A DNA stretch of 18,202 bases from JAZDLO01 sp043801935 (GCA_043801935.1 JAZDLO010000062.1:1-18202), one strand, 5' to 3'. Positions 1 through 8,389 are shown, counted from the stretch's first letter. The notes: generated from the letters alone by a model not told the origin. A program made the numbers and translations.

Positions 1-1230
1 TTTGGAAAGGTCGCCGATCTCTTTGGGCGACGACTCATCTACCTGCTTGGCCTGACGATCTTCGCGCTCAGCTCGTTCGCGTTGGTATTCGCCGACTCGT
101 ACCTCCCGTTGGTCGGCTTCCGCGCCGCCCAGGGCTTGGGCGGCGCGATGATGTTCGCCGGTTCCCTAGCCATGGTCACGCTTGCATTCCCCCCCGAACG
201 GCGGGGCAGAGCTATGGGCATCAACGTGGCCATCGTCTACCTGGGCCAGACCATGGGACCTTTCGTGGGCGGAGTCATCGTCTACAACCTCGGCTGGCGA
301 AGCCTCTTCCTGGTCGCCGGGTGTTACGGATTGCTCAACCTCGGCCTGGACTTCTGGCTCCTCCGTCGTACGGAGTGGAAGGAGGAGGGAGCGGCAGGCT
401 TCGACTGGCCCGGCTTCCTGGCGTACGCCGTCTCGCTGTCGGCCTTTCTCCTGGGGCTTTCCTGGCTGCCACAGCTGCAAGGCGTGATCCTCTTCGTGGC
501 AGGTATTGCCGGACTGAGCCTTTTCGTGTGGTGGGAGACGAGGGCGCGGACCCCGGTGGTCGAGGTCCGATTGTTCCGTCACAACCGAGTATTCGCCTTC
601 TCCAACTTGGCGGCGCTCATCAGCTACGCAGCTCTGTGGGCCATGAGTTTCCTGATGAGCCTCTACCTGCAGTTCATCAAGGGTCTGAACGCGCAGACAG
701 CAGGGCTGGTGCTCATCGCGGGAGTGGCGGTCCAAGCCTCGGTCTCGCCCTTGGCCGGGCGGCTATCGGATCGCTTCCAGCCCCGGTGGGTCGCCTCGGG
801 CGGGATGGCGCTGTGCGTGATCGGCCTGCTCTCGTTCAGCTTCCTGCAGACCGGTACCCCCTACTGGCGCATCGTCGCGACCCTCTGCGTGCTCGGTCTC
901 GGCTACGCGTTCTTTTCCACGCCCAACCAGAGCTCCATCATGGGGAGCGTGGAGCGGCGCTACGTAGGGGTCGCCTCGGCGAGCTTGGGGACCATGAGGA
1001 TGATCGGCCAGGCCATCAGCATCGGCGTGGCCACTCTGGTGCTGGCCGTCATCGTGGGGCGGCACGACATCCTACCGGCAGACTACCCCCATCTGCTGAC
1101 TGCGGTGCGAATCACGTTCGCCCTGCTCACGGCCTTCTCTGTCGCCGGAGTAGCGGCGTCCTTGGCAAGAGGCAGCCTCGACGCGCCTACCACCGCGGTG
1201 AAAGAAACGGGTCCCGCCCCTGAGCTCTAG
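1..1230 (+). CDS. MFS drug/solute exporter, DHA2 (EmrB/QacA)-like, 5' end missing
   Basis: This is the 3' part of a major facilitator transporter, 409 residues visible; the frame is open at the first base, so the start lies upstream of the window. The visible part opens with an MFS motif A (GKVADLFGRR) in the TM2-TM3 loop. Around visible residues 82-91 there is a motif C (GQTMGPFVGG), which marks proton-driven antiporters. Many hydrophobic helices follow, with a second basic loop (LAGRLSDRFQPRW) near residues 245-258. The length after motif A fits a 14-helix DHA2 exporter rather than a 12-helix protein, but helices were counted by eye. The substrate cannot be told. The gene ends in TAG three bases before the end of the convergent TlpA-like gene, so there is no room for a separate terminator between them. 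Confidence 0.88.
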   Translation, partial: FGKVADLFGRRLIYLLGLTIFALSSFALVFADSYLPLVGFRAAQGLGGAMMFAGSLAMVTLAFPPERRGRAMGINVAIVYLGQTMGPFVGGVIVYNLGWRSLFLVAGCYGLLNLGLDFWLLRRTEWKEEGAAGFDWPGFLAYAVSLSAFLLGLSWLPQLQGVILFVAGIAGLSLFVWWETRARTPVVEVRLFRHNRVFAFSNLAALISYAALWAMSFLMSLYLQFIKGLNAQTAGLVLIAGVAVQASVSPLAGRLSDRFQPRWVASGGMALCVIGLLSFSFLQTGTPYWRIVATLCVLGLGYAFFSTPNQSSIMGSVERRYVGVASASLGTMRMIGQAISIGVATLVLAVIVGRHDILPADYPHLLTAVRITFALLTAFSVAGVAASLARGSLDAPTTAVKETGPAPEL

Positions 1231-1233
1231 AAG

Positions 1234-1947
1234 CTACTCGAGCCTACTCGCTGCCTGGGTGATCTCCTCCGCGGTCTGGCCCCCCTCAACGAACGCGGCG
1301 ATCCGGCTTCTGGAGTCGACATACACCGCGGTCGGCACACCCTGGACCCGATAGGCGTTCGCCACCAAGTTCTCACTATCGAGAAGCACGGGGAGCCCGC
1401 TTTCCGCCGAGATGACTTCGCGCACGCTCTCTTTGCTGTCCCCGTAGACCGCCACTATCAGCAACCCCACCTCATCTTTGTTGTCTCGATAGAACCTATC
1501 GAGCGCCGGGACTTCTTCCCGGCAAGGGCCTCAGCCGCTACTCCAGAAGACGAGCACCAGGGGCCGGCCGGCGTACGCCTCAAGAGAGACCGGCGCCCCA
1601 TTGAGGGTGTCCCCGCTGAAGCTGGGAGCAGACGGGCGAGCGGCCACCTCGGCGGACTCGGTGGTGGTCGTCGTGGTCATCGTCGTCGAGGTGGCGGTAG
1701 CTACGACCGTGGTCGTCGTCGTGACGGTGACCGACGTCGTGACAATGGCCGACGAGGACGTGAGCGCGACTGTGGACACCGTCGAAGCCGCCGTCGATCC
1801 GAAGTCAGACGGACCGCCGCACGCAGCCAGGCCGGCGGCGGTCATCGCGATCAAGGCTACGCCGGCTACCACCCGCAGCCCCATCGAGATCCGGCGCGAG
1901 TCGGCGGTCGCGCTGATATCCCGATAGACATCATCCTTCTCGATCAT
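1234..1947 (-). CDS. Selenocysteine-containing TlpA/thioredoxin-like lipoprotein (UGPC active site)
   Basis: Exported thiol/selenol redox protein, 237 residues with an in-frame TGA (1531-1533) read as Sec139. A signal peptide ends in a lipobox (LAAC, Cys43). A Thr/Ser/Val-rich tether (about 62-96) follows, then a redoxin domain from about residue 105. Its first strand leads into FWSSG-U-GPCREEVPAL, which is the TlpA/ResA CxxC site with Sec in place of the first Cys. After the TGA the same frame continues through the rest of the fold, including the cis-Pro loop (VQGVPTAVYVD), to TAG. The start ATG at 1947 has a good Shine-Dalgarno (GGAGGGAG); ATG at 1884 would give a more typical short lipoprotein leader. 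A perfect hairpin follows the TGA. Family knowledge: such proteins reduce or oxidise exported thiols or peroxides outside the membrane. A gene caller would give two fragments, 1531-1947 and 1234-1470. Confidence 0.9.
1505..1523 (-). promoter_or_regulatory. Bacterial SECIS candidate in the TlpA-like gene
   Basis: Perfect 7 bp stem with a 5 nt loop, GCCGGGA-AGAAG-TCCCGGC, read on the minus strand. It starts 8 nt after the TGA, so the loop begins at nt 15. The second loop base is G, as is common in bacterial SECIS elements. It lies inside the coding region and encodes the residues just after UGPC. The loop is about 5 nt closer to the TGA than in the other three genes here. Confidence 0.65.
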
Positions 1948-2108
1948 GAGACTCCCTCCTATGTCCGTCTGCCGCAACCGGCGCGTCGCCCCCGTTTCGG
2001 TCTCCTCCTCCAGCAGTCCCGTCGCCCTGCGCGGCGCCGCTACTTCCCCTGTGACCCCATCCATGGTAAGTCCAGGGAGTCATGTTTACGAGAGGCCGGC
2101 TCGCCTCC

Positions 2109-3368
2109 TCACGCCTCGATGAGTCGGTCTCTTGCCGCTTCGTATCCCAAGACCAGCCCGACTACTGTCGCGAGGATCAAGAAGGCGATGGGCACAAACC
2201 AACCCCCGGTCGCCGAATGCAGAATGCCCATGACCAGCGGACCGGTCGCCGCGATGAGGTAGCCACCGGACTGGGCCATGCTCGACAGCCGAGCGGCCAC
2301 GTGCCCGTCGGCTGAGCGGAGCACGATCATAAGCAGCGCCAGGCCGAACTGCGCCCCCTGGCCGATGCCCAAGATCGCCATCCAGAAGAAAGCTAGGCCG
2401 GTGCCGCCGAGGAGGAGGCCTAAGAAACCTACCAACGTCACCACGGCGCTGACGATCACGGCCGCCCGTTGATCGCGCAGCCGACCGGCAAGAAGAGGGG
2501 CGATCAGGCTGCCGACCATGCCGACGAAATTCATGACCAACAGGAGATAGCCGGCGGTGACCGGATCCACCCCGCGAGACTGGTAGATCCCAGGCAGCCA
2601 TGACAGCGGCCCATAGAACACGAGCGAGCCGATGCCCATGTAGGCCATCACCTGCCACGCGAGCCGCCGGCGCCAGATGGGGGTCGCCGGCGCCGGAAGC
2701 CCACTCGGTCCGTGAAAGCCAGTGGACAGTTGGGCGTTCCACACCGTGCGCGCGGGCTCACCGGTTGCGGCCGCGCGAGGTCGCCCCGCGCGGAGTTGTG
2801 GCGCCCACACCATCAGCGCGATGACCCCCGGAAGCGCCCAGAATCCCAGGGCCACGTTCACAGAACCGTTTGCAGCGTGGAGCACCGGGACGGTGAGGCC
2901 TGCGGCGAGGGCCGGACCGAGCGTCGCGGAGGCCACGTAGGCGGATGTCATCGCTCCAGGTCGATCGGGAAAACGCCGCTTGACGAGACTGGGCATAAGC
3001 ACGTTGAGCACCGCAATAGAAAGCCCGATGACGACCGTCGCTGGGAAGAGGGTCCAGCCGAGAAAGACCGCCCGGACGACGATCGCCGCCACGAGGATGG
3101 CGATAAAGATGAAGATCGCTTTTTCCTCGCCGAAGATCCGGCGGACCCGCGGGCCCGCGAACGCCCCCACCCCGAAGCAGAGGACCGGGATGGTCACCAG
3201 GAGCGACTCAGCCGAGGAACCCAGCCCTAGCTCTCCAAGTACGGGAGGAACGCTGGCAACAGCAGGGCGCAGGTTGAAGGCGACCAGGATCAAGCCGAGC
3301 ACCGAGAGGACGAAAGCGGTCCGGGGGGCGGGATGAAAGCTCCTACTCCGACGGACTTGACCGCTCAC
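2109..3368 (-). CDS. MFS transporter, CynX/NimT-like
   Basis: Membrane transporter of 419 residues, close to the usual 400-420 of 12-helix MFS proteins. The first helix carries FNLRPAVASVPPVL, the signature region of the cyanate/nitroimidazole (CynX/NimT) branch. A basic loop (RVRRIFGEEK) follows helix 2, and a long hydrophilic central loop lies around residues 195-230. The second half begins MAYMGIGSLVFYGPLSWLP and has a second motif-A-like loop (LLAGRLRDQR). The start is GTG at 3368 behind GGGAGGG. The gene ends in TGA, which here is a true stop. It lies between the HOT-like dehydrogenase and the TlpA-like lipoprotein on the same strand, with gaps over 100 nt on both sides, so co-transcription is uncertain. 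Substrate unknown; the name reflects family resemblance only. Confidence 0.87.
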   Translation of the reverse strand: MSGQVRRSRSFHPAPRTAFVLSVLGLILVAFNLRPAVASVPPVLGELGLGSSAESLLVTIPVLCFGVGAFAGPRVRRIFGEEKAIFIFIAILVAAIVVRAVFLGWTLFPATVVIGLSIAVLNVLMPSLVKRRFPDRPGAMTSAYVASATLGPALAAGLTVPVLHAANGSVNVALGFWALPGVIALMVWAPQLRAGRPRAAATGEPARTVWNAQLSTGFHGPSGLPAPATPIWRRRLAWQVMAYMGIGSLVFYGPLSWLPGIYQSRGVDPVTAGYLLLVMNFVGMVGSLIAPLLAGRLRDQRAAVIVSAVVTLVGFLGLLLGGTGLAFFWMAILGIGQGAQFGLALLMIVLRSADGHVAARLSSMAQSGGYLIAATGPLVMGILHSATGGWFVPIAFLILATVVGLVLGYEAARDRLIEA

Positions 3369-3481
3369 TCACCCTCCCGTCTCGGGACGAACACGCGCAA
3401 CTCAGACTCCGGCCCATCATACGCGGGACCCGGGTCTGAGCGGTCTGCGTTGCTGGGGGGCAGGTGGAGCTTAGAACCCTG

Positions 3482-4759
3482 CTACCAGATGGTCATCGAA
3501 TCGAGGAACATCTGGCGGAAGTCGGCGGCGGTCGCCGGACGGGGCGAGAGCTTCGTGACCCGGTGCTGCGGCAGTACGCCCTCGACCAACGCGTCGATGT
3601 CGCCGGTCGTATAGCCGACCGCCAGCAACCCGTTGGGCATACCCACCTTCTTCATCATGTCGATGACCGCCTGAGCGAGGACCTCGCCCGCGTCCTCCGG
3701 TCCGGCGTCGGTGATGTCGGCGCCGATCAGCTTGGCGGCGTAGAGGACCATCTCCGGATTTCCCGGGGCCATGAAGCGGAAGGCCGCGGGAGCGGTGAGG
3801 ACAACGGCCATCCCGTGAGGGATGAGCGCGTGGTCCTGGGGATAGCCTTCGGGCCTGTAGTCGCGCACCATTCCGGCGATGGGATACGACATGCCGTGCG
3901 GCAGCGAGACCCCGGCCGAGCCAAAACCGACGCCGGCGGCGGTGGAGGCGAGGATCATCTGAGTACGAGCCTCGTCGTCCGAAGGGTCCTCCATGGCACG
4001 GACCATGTATTTGGAACCTATCTCGGCCGCTTTCGCAGCCCAGATGTTGCTGATCGGATTCGCCCCCTGGTACGCAGGGCGGAGCCGGACGTGCTCGGGG
4101 GCCGGGCGCCGGTCGAACGGCAAGGCCGTCAGCGACTCCAGCGCGTGGGAGAAGACGTCCAGGGCCGTGCAGGCCACCGCCATCTTGGGGAGGGTGCGGG
4201 TGTTGTTGGGATCGACGATCCCCAGCCGGGGCCGCAGGGCCCGATGGGCGATACCGGTCTTCGCGTGCATCTCCGAGAAGTCAAAGATGGCCACGCCGGT
4301 CGTCTCGCTGCCGGTACCGGCCGTGGTGGGGATGGCGATCATGGGCATCAGACGGTCCGGGACCGGCGTGCCCTTGCCGATGGGCGCGTTCACATACTCA
4401 AGGAAATCGGCCGGACAGGTGGCGTAGAGATTGGCCGCCTTCGTCGTATCCATGGTCGACCCGCCGCCGATGGCCACGTAGCCGTCGAACTTGCCCTCGG
4501 TCGCGAACGCGATGGCCTCTTTGAACGACACATCATTGGGCTCGATCCGCACCCGATCGAACACCACCGCGTCGATACCCTCGCCGCGCAACGCCTCCAG
4601 CGCGATGGCGACGGTCTCGCTGTGACCCAGATTCGGGTCGATCACCACCATGACTCGCCGCGCTCCCAGCTCCTTCATGTCGAAGCCGACTTCTCGCGTC
4701 GCCCCGGCCCCGAACTTGATACTGGAAGCATCCATGGTGAATACGGTCTCAGAGATCAT
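3482..4759 (-). CDS. Iron-containing alcohol dehydrogenase, hydroxyacid-oxoacid transhydrogenase (HOT/ADHFE1) type
   Basis: Probable soluble enzyme of 425 residues. The nucleotide-binding half has GGGSTMDTTKAANL, and the typical iron-ADH motif AIPTTAGTGSETT follows. Next come GIAHRALRPRLGIVDP, RPAYQGANPISNIWA and LPHGMSYPIAGMV, which closely resemble mitochondrial HOT (ADHFE1) rather than generic butanol dehydrogenases. Likely metal ligands are the Asp and His of ALDVFSHALES, the His of LPHGMSYP and a His in DHALIPHGMAV. Known HOT enzymes couple oxidation of 4-hydroxybutyrate to succinic semialdehyde with reduction of 2-oxoglutarate to D-2-hydroxyglutarate; the same reaction here is inferred. 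The start ATG at 4759 is set by GGAGG five bases upstream. The frame can be extended to 4858, but this adds unconserved residues and overlaps the next gene. The neighbouring MFS gene may move a related small acid. Confidence 0.88.
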   Translation of the reverse strand: MISETVFTMDASSIKFGAGATREVGFDMKELGARRVMVVIDPNLGHSETVAIALEALRGEGIDAVVFDRVRIEPNDVSFKEAIAFATEGKFDGYVAIGGGSTMDTTKAANLYATCPADFLEYVNAPIGKGTPVPDRLMPMIAIPTTAGTGSETTGVAIFDFSEMHAKTGIAHRALRPRLGIVDPNNTRTLPKMAVACTALDVFSHALESLTALPFDRRPAPEHVRLRPAYQGANPISNIWAAKAAEIGSKYMVRAMEDPSDDEARTQMILASTAAGVGFGSAGVSLPHGMSYPIAGMVRDYRPEGYPQDHALIPHGMAVVLTAPAAFRFMAPGNPEMVLYAAKLIGADITDAGPEDAGEVLAQAVIDMMKKVGMPNGLLAVGYTTGDIDALVEGVLPQHRVTKLSPRPATAADFRQMFLDSMTIW

Positions 4760-4804
4760 CAAAGCCTCCGTTCGGCCATCCAGTTTGGGCCAAGTATTAC
4801 ACGA

Positions 4805-4843
4805 GGGACCAGACGATGCGACGCCGACATGCCGCGTGGTCCC
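4805..4843 (-). terminator. Inverted repeat just after the second MFS gene
   Basis: GGGACCA and TGGTCCC form a 7 bp stem around a 25 nt loop, starting one base after the MFS stop codon on the minus strand. There is no U-tract, so it is a weak terminator candidate, or an RNA-stabilising hairpin between the MFS and HOT-like genes. Confidence 0.25.
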
Positions 4844-4844
4844 G

Positions 4845-6047
4845 TCAGCACCCTTCATCGAGCCTGTCGAGCAGCTTCAGGGCGAATACCACAAAGGAGC
4901 CCACCATGACGGCGGCGCCGGCGATGACGATGCCCGATCCGAAGGAATAAGCCTGCCCCATGTAGCCCAGACCGATGGGAAGCAGACCGCCGCCCACGAT
5001 GAAGGCGGCGGGCGGAGCCAAGCCGATCGCCAGACTGCGCAGGTTGGGCTGCACGATACGCGAGAGAGCAGAAAAGGCCGGGGGAAAGAAACAGGCGGCC
5101 ACGGCGGGTATCACGAAGACGCTGGCCGTGAGCCAGCCTCCCGACACACTGCCCATCGTGATGATGGCCGCCCCCGTTACGATCAAGGCGAGGAAGATAG
5201 CGCGCCGTTCACCGATACGATCGGTGAGCCAGCCGGCGAAAAAAGTGGTGACCAACGGCGAGATGCTGGCCAGACCCAGCAGAGTGTTGGCAGAAGCCGG
5301 TGTGAACCCGCGTTGCTGAGTGAGATACAGCGGGATCATCGTGTACAGACCAGCCTGGGCCCCCATCCCCAGCGAGAAGAGGAACACCATTACCCAGAAA
5401 GACCGCTGGCGCAAGATGACCCCGAACAAAGGAAGACTGGGAGGAGTGCCGGGGAAACCCCCACAATCGCCCCATATGAGAAAGGCGATACCAGCGACGC
5501 CTACGAACGCGCCCAGCACGACCAGAGCCACCTGCCACGACAGCGCGACCAGCAGACCCACCGCCAAGAAAGGAGCGACGGCGTAGCTCAGCCTGGGGCC
5601 TAGCTGCTGCACCGAAAGCGCTTTGCCCCAGTCCTCTCGACTGACCATGGCCGCTACGGTCGCCGTCACTGAAGGCTGGTTGAGGCCGGCGCACGCCCCC
5701 AGGACGATCATGGCAACCTGGATGAACCATACCGAGTGAGCGAAGTAGCAGGCGATCAAAGTAGCGGCCGTGACGAGCACCGAGAGGATGAGAGTGCCCC
5801 GATGGTCGATGCGAGAGGAGAGGAAGCCCGAGAGCAAGGACCCACCCAACACGCCCAAGGAGCCAAGGAAGAAGATGGTCCCCGCCTCGCCGGGAGTCAG
5901 GCCCACATCGGAGCCGATGCTGGGCAACAACGGCGAGAAGATGAAACGACTGACGAAGGTCGTAAAGAAGAGCAGGGTGACGAAAAGCACCCTGCCGTAG
6001 ACGTCTGCGAACCGGCGAGGGACCGGGCAATACTTGTCCACTGGCAT
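4845..6047 (-). CDS. MFS transporter (12-helix)
   Basis: Major facilitator protein of 400 residues with the usual two six-helix halves. The first half has TTFVSRFIFSPLLPSIGSD in helix 1 and a motif-A loop (GFLSSRIDHRGTL). The second half begins near residue 212 with FWVMVFLFSLGMGAQAG and has a second motif A (GWLTDRIGERRAI). A long periplasm-side loop with WGDCGGFPGTPPS links the halves. Start ATG 6047 has AGGAG only two bases upstream; GTG at 6041 would give normal spacing, so the start may be six bases later. The last codon is Cys followed by TGA, and no sensible domain continues beyond it. It is followed by the HOT-like gene on the same strand after 85 nt, so the two may form a uptake-and-oxidation pair for a hydroxy acid; this is inference. 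Substrate not determinable. Confidence 0.87.
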   Translation of the reverse strand: MPVDKYCPVPRRFADVYGRVLFVTLLFFTTFVSRFIFSPLLPSIGSDVGLTPGEAGTIFFLGSLGVLGGSLLSGFLSSRIDHRGTLILSVLVTAATLIACYFAHSVWFIQVAMIVLGACAGLNQPSVTATVAAMVSREDWGKALSVQQLGPRLSYAVAPFLAVGLLVALSWQVALVVLGAFVGVAGIAFLIWGDCGGFPGTPPSLPLFGVILRQRSFWVMVFLFSLGMGAQAGLYTMIPLYLTQQRGFTPASANTLLGLASISPLVTTFFAGWLTDRIGERRAIFLALIVTGAAIITMGSVSGGWLTASVFVIPAVAACFFPPAFSALSRIVQPNLRSLAIGLAPPAAFIVGGGLLPIGLGYMGQAYSFGSGIVIAGAAVMVGSFVVFALKLLDRLDEGC

Positions 6048-6326
6048 GTCTCCTGCCCGCTGCTTGCTGAACCCTACTGCTCCCCCAGCAGGTCGCGGAG
6101 CAAGAGGGCACGTTCACTCTGGGCGGCAGAGCTCAGAGAGCCGTTCGCCCCTAACGCCTGTAATCCGCCATGGCTTAACGTCCTAGTCCTTGACCTTGAG
6201 CCCCAGACCGGCCGAACGAAGACCGTTGTCGGTCTCTTCGTCTCGCCAGTCATTAGACTCCATCGCTCTTCGTGGTCCTCCTTCACTCTCCGTCCTTGCG
6301 CGAACGGCCGAAGCGGCCGACGCCCG

Positions 6327-6758
6327 TCATCCCCCAAGAGGCGGGACGACTACAACCGGGCACGATGCGTGGTCGGCGACATGCCGGCTCACAGACCCGA
6401 GGAAGATACTGGCAAGACCTCCATGCCCCTTTCTTCCGACCACGATGAGTACGGCACCTTGCGCTTCCTCGATCAGAACGTCGCCCGCGCGACCGCTTAG
6501 CACCAGTCCCTCGCACGACACCGTAGGTTGTAGTTCATTCGCCCGCGCGACCGCTTCGGCTACGACGATACTCGCCTCATCTCTCAGGCCCTCGAACACC
6601 TCCGGAGCTGTGACGATCTCCGGCTGGACCAGAACAGGCACGTCCCACACCGAGATGACACGCAGATTGGCGCCGCGCAAGGCAGACTCCTCAACAGCGA
6701 ACTCCAAGGCCACTCCCGCGGCTTCCGATCCGTCCACACCCACCACGATGGTCTCCAT
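6327..6758 (-). CDS. Universal stress protein, UspA-like, ATP-binding type
   Basis: Single-domain Usp of 143 residues, the normal length. It opens with METIVVGVDGSEAAGVAL, whose Asp is the usual adenine-pocket residue. Near the end, VVGRKGHGG...LGS fits the ATP-binding signature G-2X-G-9X-G(S/T), so it belongs to the nucleotide-binding rather than the UspA-only group. It ends on PVVVVPP, the last core strand. The start ATG at 6758 has GAGGAGG four bases upstream. Members of the family support survival under starvation, redox or envelope stress, often as dimers. It is followed by the MFS gene after 279 nt. Within the gene an 18 bp sequence occurs twice (6481-6498 and 6539-6556) in different reading frames. 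Confidence 0.93.
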   Translation of the reverse strand: METIVVGVDGSEAAGVALEFAVEESALRGANLRVISVWDVPVLVQPEIVTAPEVFEGLRDEASIVVAEAVARANELQPTVSCEGLVLSGRAGDVLIEEAQGAVLIVVGRKGHGGLASIFLGSVSRHVADHASCPVVVVPPLGG

Positions 6759-6775
6759 CCCGCCTCCTCGTCCAA

Positions 6776-6796
6776 AACCGTCCGCTTCAGACGGTT
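6776..6796 (-). terminator. Hairpin between the SLH gene and the usp gene
   Basis: AACCGTC and GACGGTT pair perfectly around a 7 nt loop on the minus strand. The final bases run into a short stretch of T (GGTTTTGG). It lies after the SLH gene stop and 17 nt before the usp ATG. It is a plausible intrinsic terminator for the SLH transcript, but its closeness to the usp ribosome binding site means it could also act in the usp leader. Confidence 0.42.
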
Positions 6797-6850
6797 GTGC
6801 CCACCGTGGCTGGGTACGTAACTTCCATCGAGGGCAGAGCAGTCGGGCGC

Positions 6851-8305
6851 CTACTGCCTACCCAGTAGGTTGTAGAGCAGCTGGGCGCATTCGCCCCGGG
6901 TGGAGGGGGCGAAAAAGTCGTAGGAGGGACCCACAGCCTGCAGCCCTTCCAACAGTCCCGCATACGCGGCCTTGCGGGCGTTCAGAAAGTGCTCGTCCGG
7001 GAAGAACTGTCCCTCCACGAATGCCGGCGCGTAGCCGGCCGGTGGGTCGAGAAGGCCCGCCGCCCTCGCCACCATCGTGATGAGCTGTTGATGCGTGATG
7101 CTCTCGTAAGGCCCGAAGGCTGTCGGCGTTTTGCCACGGGTGATGCCGTGGGCGGCACAGACGGCCACGTACTTGTCCGGATAGAAAGGATCGTCATCCT
7201 GGCCGCCGACAACGTCGGTGAAGGGGCAATACTCCGTTCCGGTGACGGCCAGACCGAGAGTCTTGACGATCATCTTGGCGAACTGCTGGCGGCTTACCGG
7301 TTCATCAGGGCGGAAGGTGTGGTCGGCAAAGCCCTTGATGATGGCGCGCTCCGCCAACTCGTGGATGGCGGTTGCGTAGGCAGAGCCTTCCACGTCCGAG
7401 AAGACCGGCGGTCCCGAAGGGTCGCCGTTGCCGGAGATGCTGAGCTGGTAGGCGAAGTTCCCGAAGCTGTAGCCGAGGAGGATGTTTCCAGCCTCCACCC
7501 AGATGTAGTGGACGCCGCTCTCCGTCGGCGTGTACCGGATCTCGGCGGTCTGCCGGGAAGCGGCGTCATTGCTGTTCTTGGCAGGCACCAGGCCTTCCAA
7601 CACGTGCCCATAGCGGTCGGCCAAGGAGGGCGTCCCCGGACCGAGCAGATGCAGGGAGGCCTGCGCGGAGGAGCTGTTGTGGTACGGAGTCAGGGGTGCG
7701 AGTCGAATGGTCACCGGCTTGCCCGCCGTGAGGGCCACGGCGTAGACGTCATCCGGGTCGGCGAGAGTGGAGACGACTCCGGTCAAGCTGCCCGATCCAA
7801 CGGACAGGCCCGGGATATCATCGGTGTCGGGCGCTAGGGTCAGCGCCGCTCGGGAAGTGCGGGTGACCGACAGTGTGTAGCCGAGTGTACCTCCTTCCCA
7901 CTCGATCCAAAGGTAGAAAGTGCCGGACTTCGCCGGGATGTAGTCGAAATCGGCCCAGTAGCGGGTGGGGTTACCACCGCTCAGGTTGTAGGTGATCTCG
8001 TCATACCTGTCGGGGGCGCCGAGCGACGAGGCTCCCGGGACAAGCAGGTGGAACGACCCCGTGGGGCCGTTGGTCATGCCTGGGTCGCACCGGAAGTGGA
8101 CTTCCTGGCCTTCGATGAGATCGACCGCGTAGACGTCCGCTGGATCGCCCGGCCCCAGGGCTCCCGAGACTGTCGTGCCGATCGCCAGCGAGACCCCGGG
8201 GATATCGTCGTCGGCCGCGGCAAACGCCGGTCCGGCACTAGTCAGCAGGACGGCGACCGTGGCCGCCGCCGCCAACAACGCCAGACGCCGCATCACGCAC
8301 CGCAT
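6851..8305 (-). CDS. Exported surface protein with two PPC-like beta-sandwich regions and C-terminal SLH repeats
   Basis: Predicted cell-wall-associated protein of 484 residues. A signal peptide (MRCVMRRLALLAAAATVAV..., probable cut after AFA near residue 29) is followed by two related regions, about 33-152 and 160-300. Both begin with DDIPG and contain a DPxDVYAV strand, a pattern of bacterial pre-peptidase C-terminal (PPC-like) beta-sandwiches. From about residue 305 there are SLH modules: FSDVEGSAYATAIHELAERAI, then FTDVVGGQ...DKYVAVCAAHGI, and a more divergent third unit with FFPDEHFLNARKAAYAGLLEG. SLH modules bind pyruvylated secondary wall polymers. The start at 8305 is set by AAGGGGG five bases upstream; ATG 8293 is an alternative. 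No catalytic motif is seen, so the role is probably structural or adhesive. Confidence 0.86.
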   Translation of the reverse strand: MRCVMRRLALLAAAATVAVLLTSAGPAFAAADDDIPGVSLAIGTTVSGALGPGDPADVYAVDLIEGQEVHFRCDPGMTNGPTGSFHLLVPGASSLGAPDRYDEITYNLSGGNPTRYWADFDYIPAKSGTFYLWIEWEGGTLGYTLSVTRTSRAALTLAPDTDDIPGLSVGSGSLTGVVSTLADPDDVYAVALTAGKPVTIRLAPLTPYHNSSSAQASLHLLGPGTPSLADRYGHVLEGLVPAKNSNDAASRQTAEIRYTPTESGVHYIWVEAGNILLGYSFGNFAYQLSISGNGDPSGPPVFSDVEGSAYATAIHELAERAIIKGFADHTFRPDEPVSRQQFAKMIVKTLGLAVTGTEYCPFTDVVGGQDDDPFYPDKYVAVCAAHGITRGKTPTAFGPYESITHQQLITMVARAAGLLDPPAGYAPAFVEGQFFPDEHFLNARKAAYAGLLEGLQAVGPSYDFFAPSTRGECAQLLYNLLGRQ

Positions 8306-8359
8306 CACGCCCCCTTGTGGGCCCGCAAGGCCCGGCTTTCGCGTGTTTCTGATGATACG

Positions 8360-8389
8360 AGTATAGGACTCCGGCGCCGAGGTCGCCAA
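8360..8389 (-). promoter_or_regulatory. Sigma-70-type promoter candidate for the SLH gene
   Basis: On the minus strand TTGGCG and TATACT are separated by 18 nt, matching four and five of six bases of the vegetative consensus. The -10 ends 54 nt before the chosen SLH start. The region is divergent, with the methyltransferase gene on the other side; no clear promoter was seen for that gene. Confidence 0.4.

Noticed and set aside
1601..1927. Val-rich plus-strand open frame of 108 codons
   Set aside because: It is the antisense shadow of the Thr-rich tether of the TlpA-like lipoprotein.
4845..4847. Cys-TGA at the end of the second MFS gene, as a possible C-terminal Cys-Sec pair like that of thioredoxin reductase
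   Set aside because: Reading through adds only 16 unremarkable residues, no family motif lies beyond the stop, and the nearby stem has a 25 nt loop unlike the other SECIS hairpins.
3464..4909. Long plus-strand open frame of 481 codons opposite the HOT-like gene
   Set aside because: It is a high-GC shadow of a well-supported gene, rich in Arg, Gly, His and Asp, with no domain.
6183..6263. Small minus-strand ORF (26 residues) between usp and the MFS gene with a GGAGG-like site
   Set aside because: The site is too far from the ATG, the peptide has no recognisable motif, and nothing else supports it.
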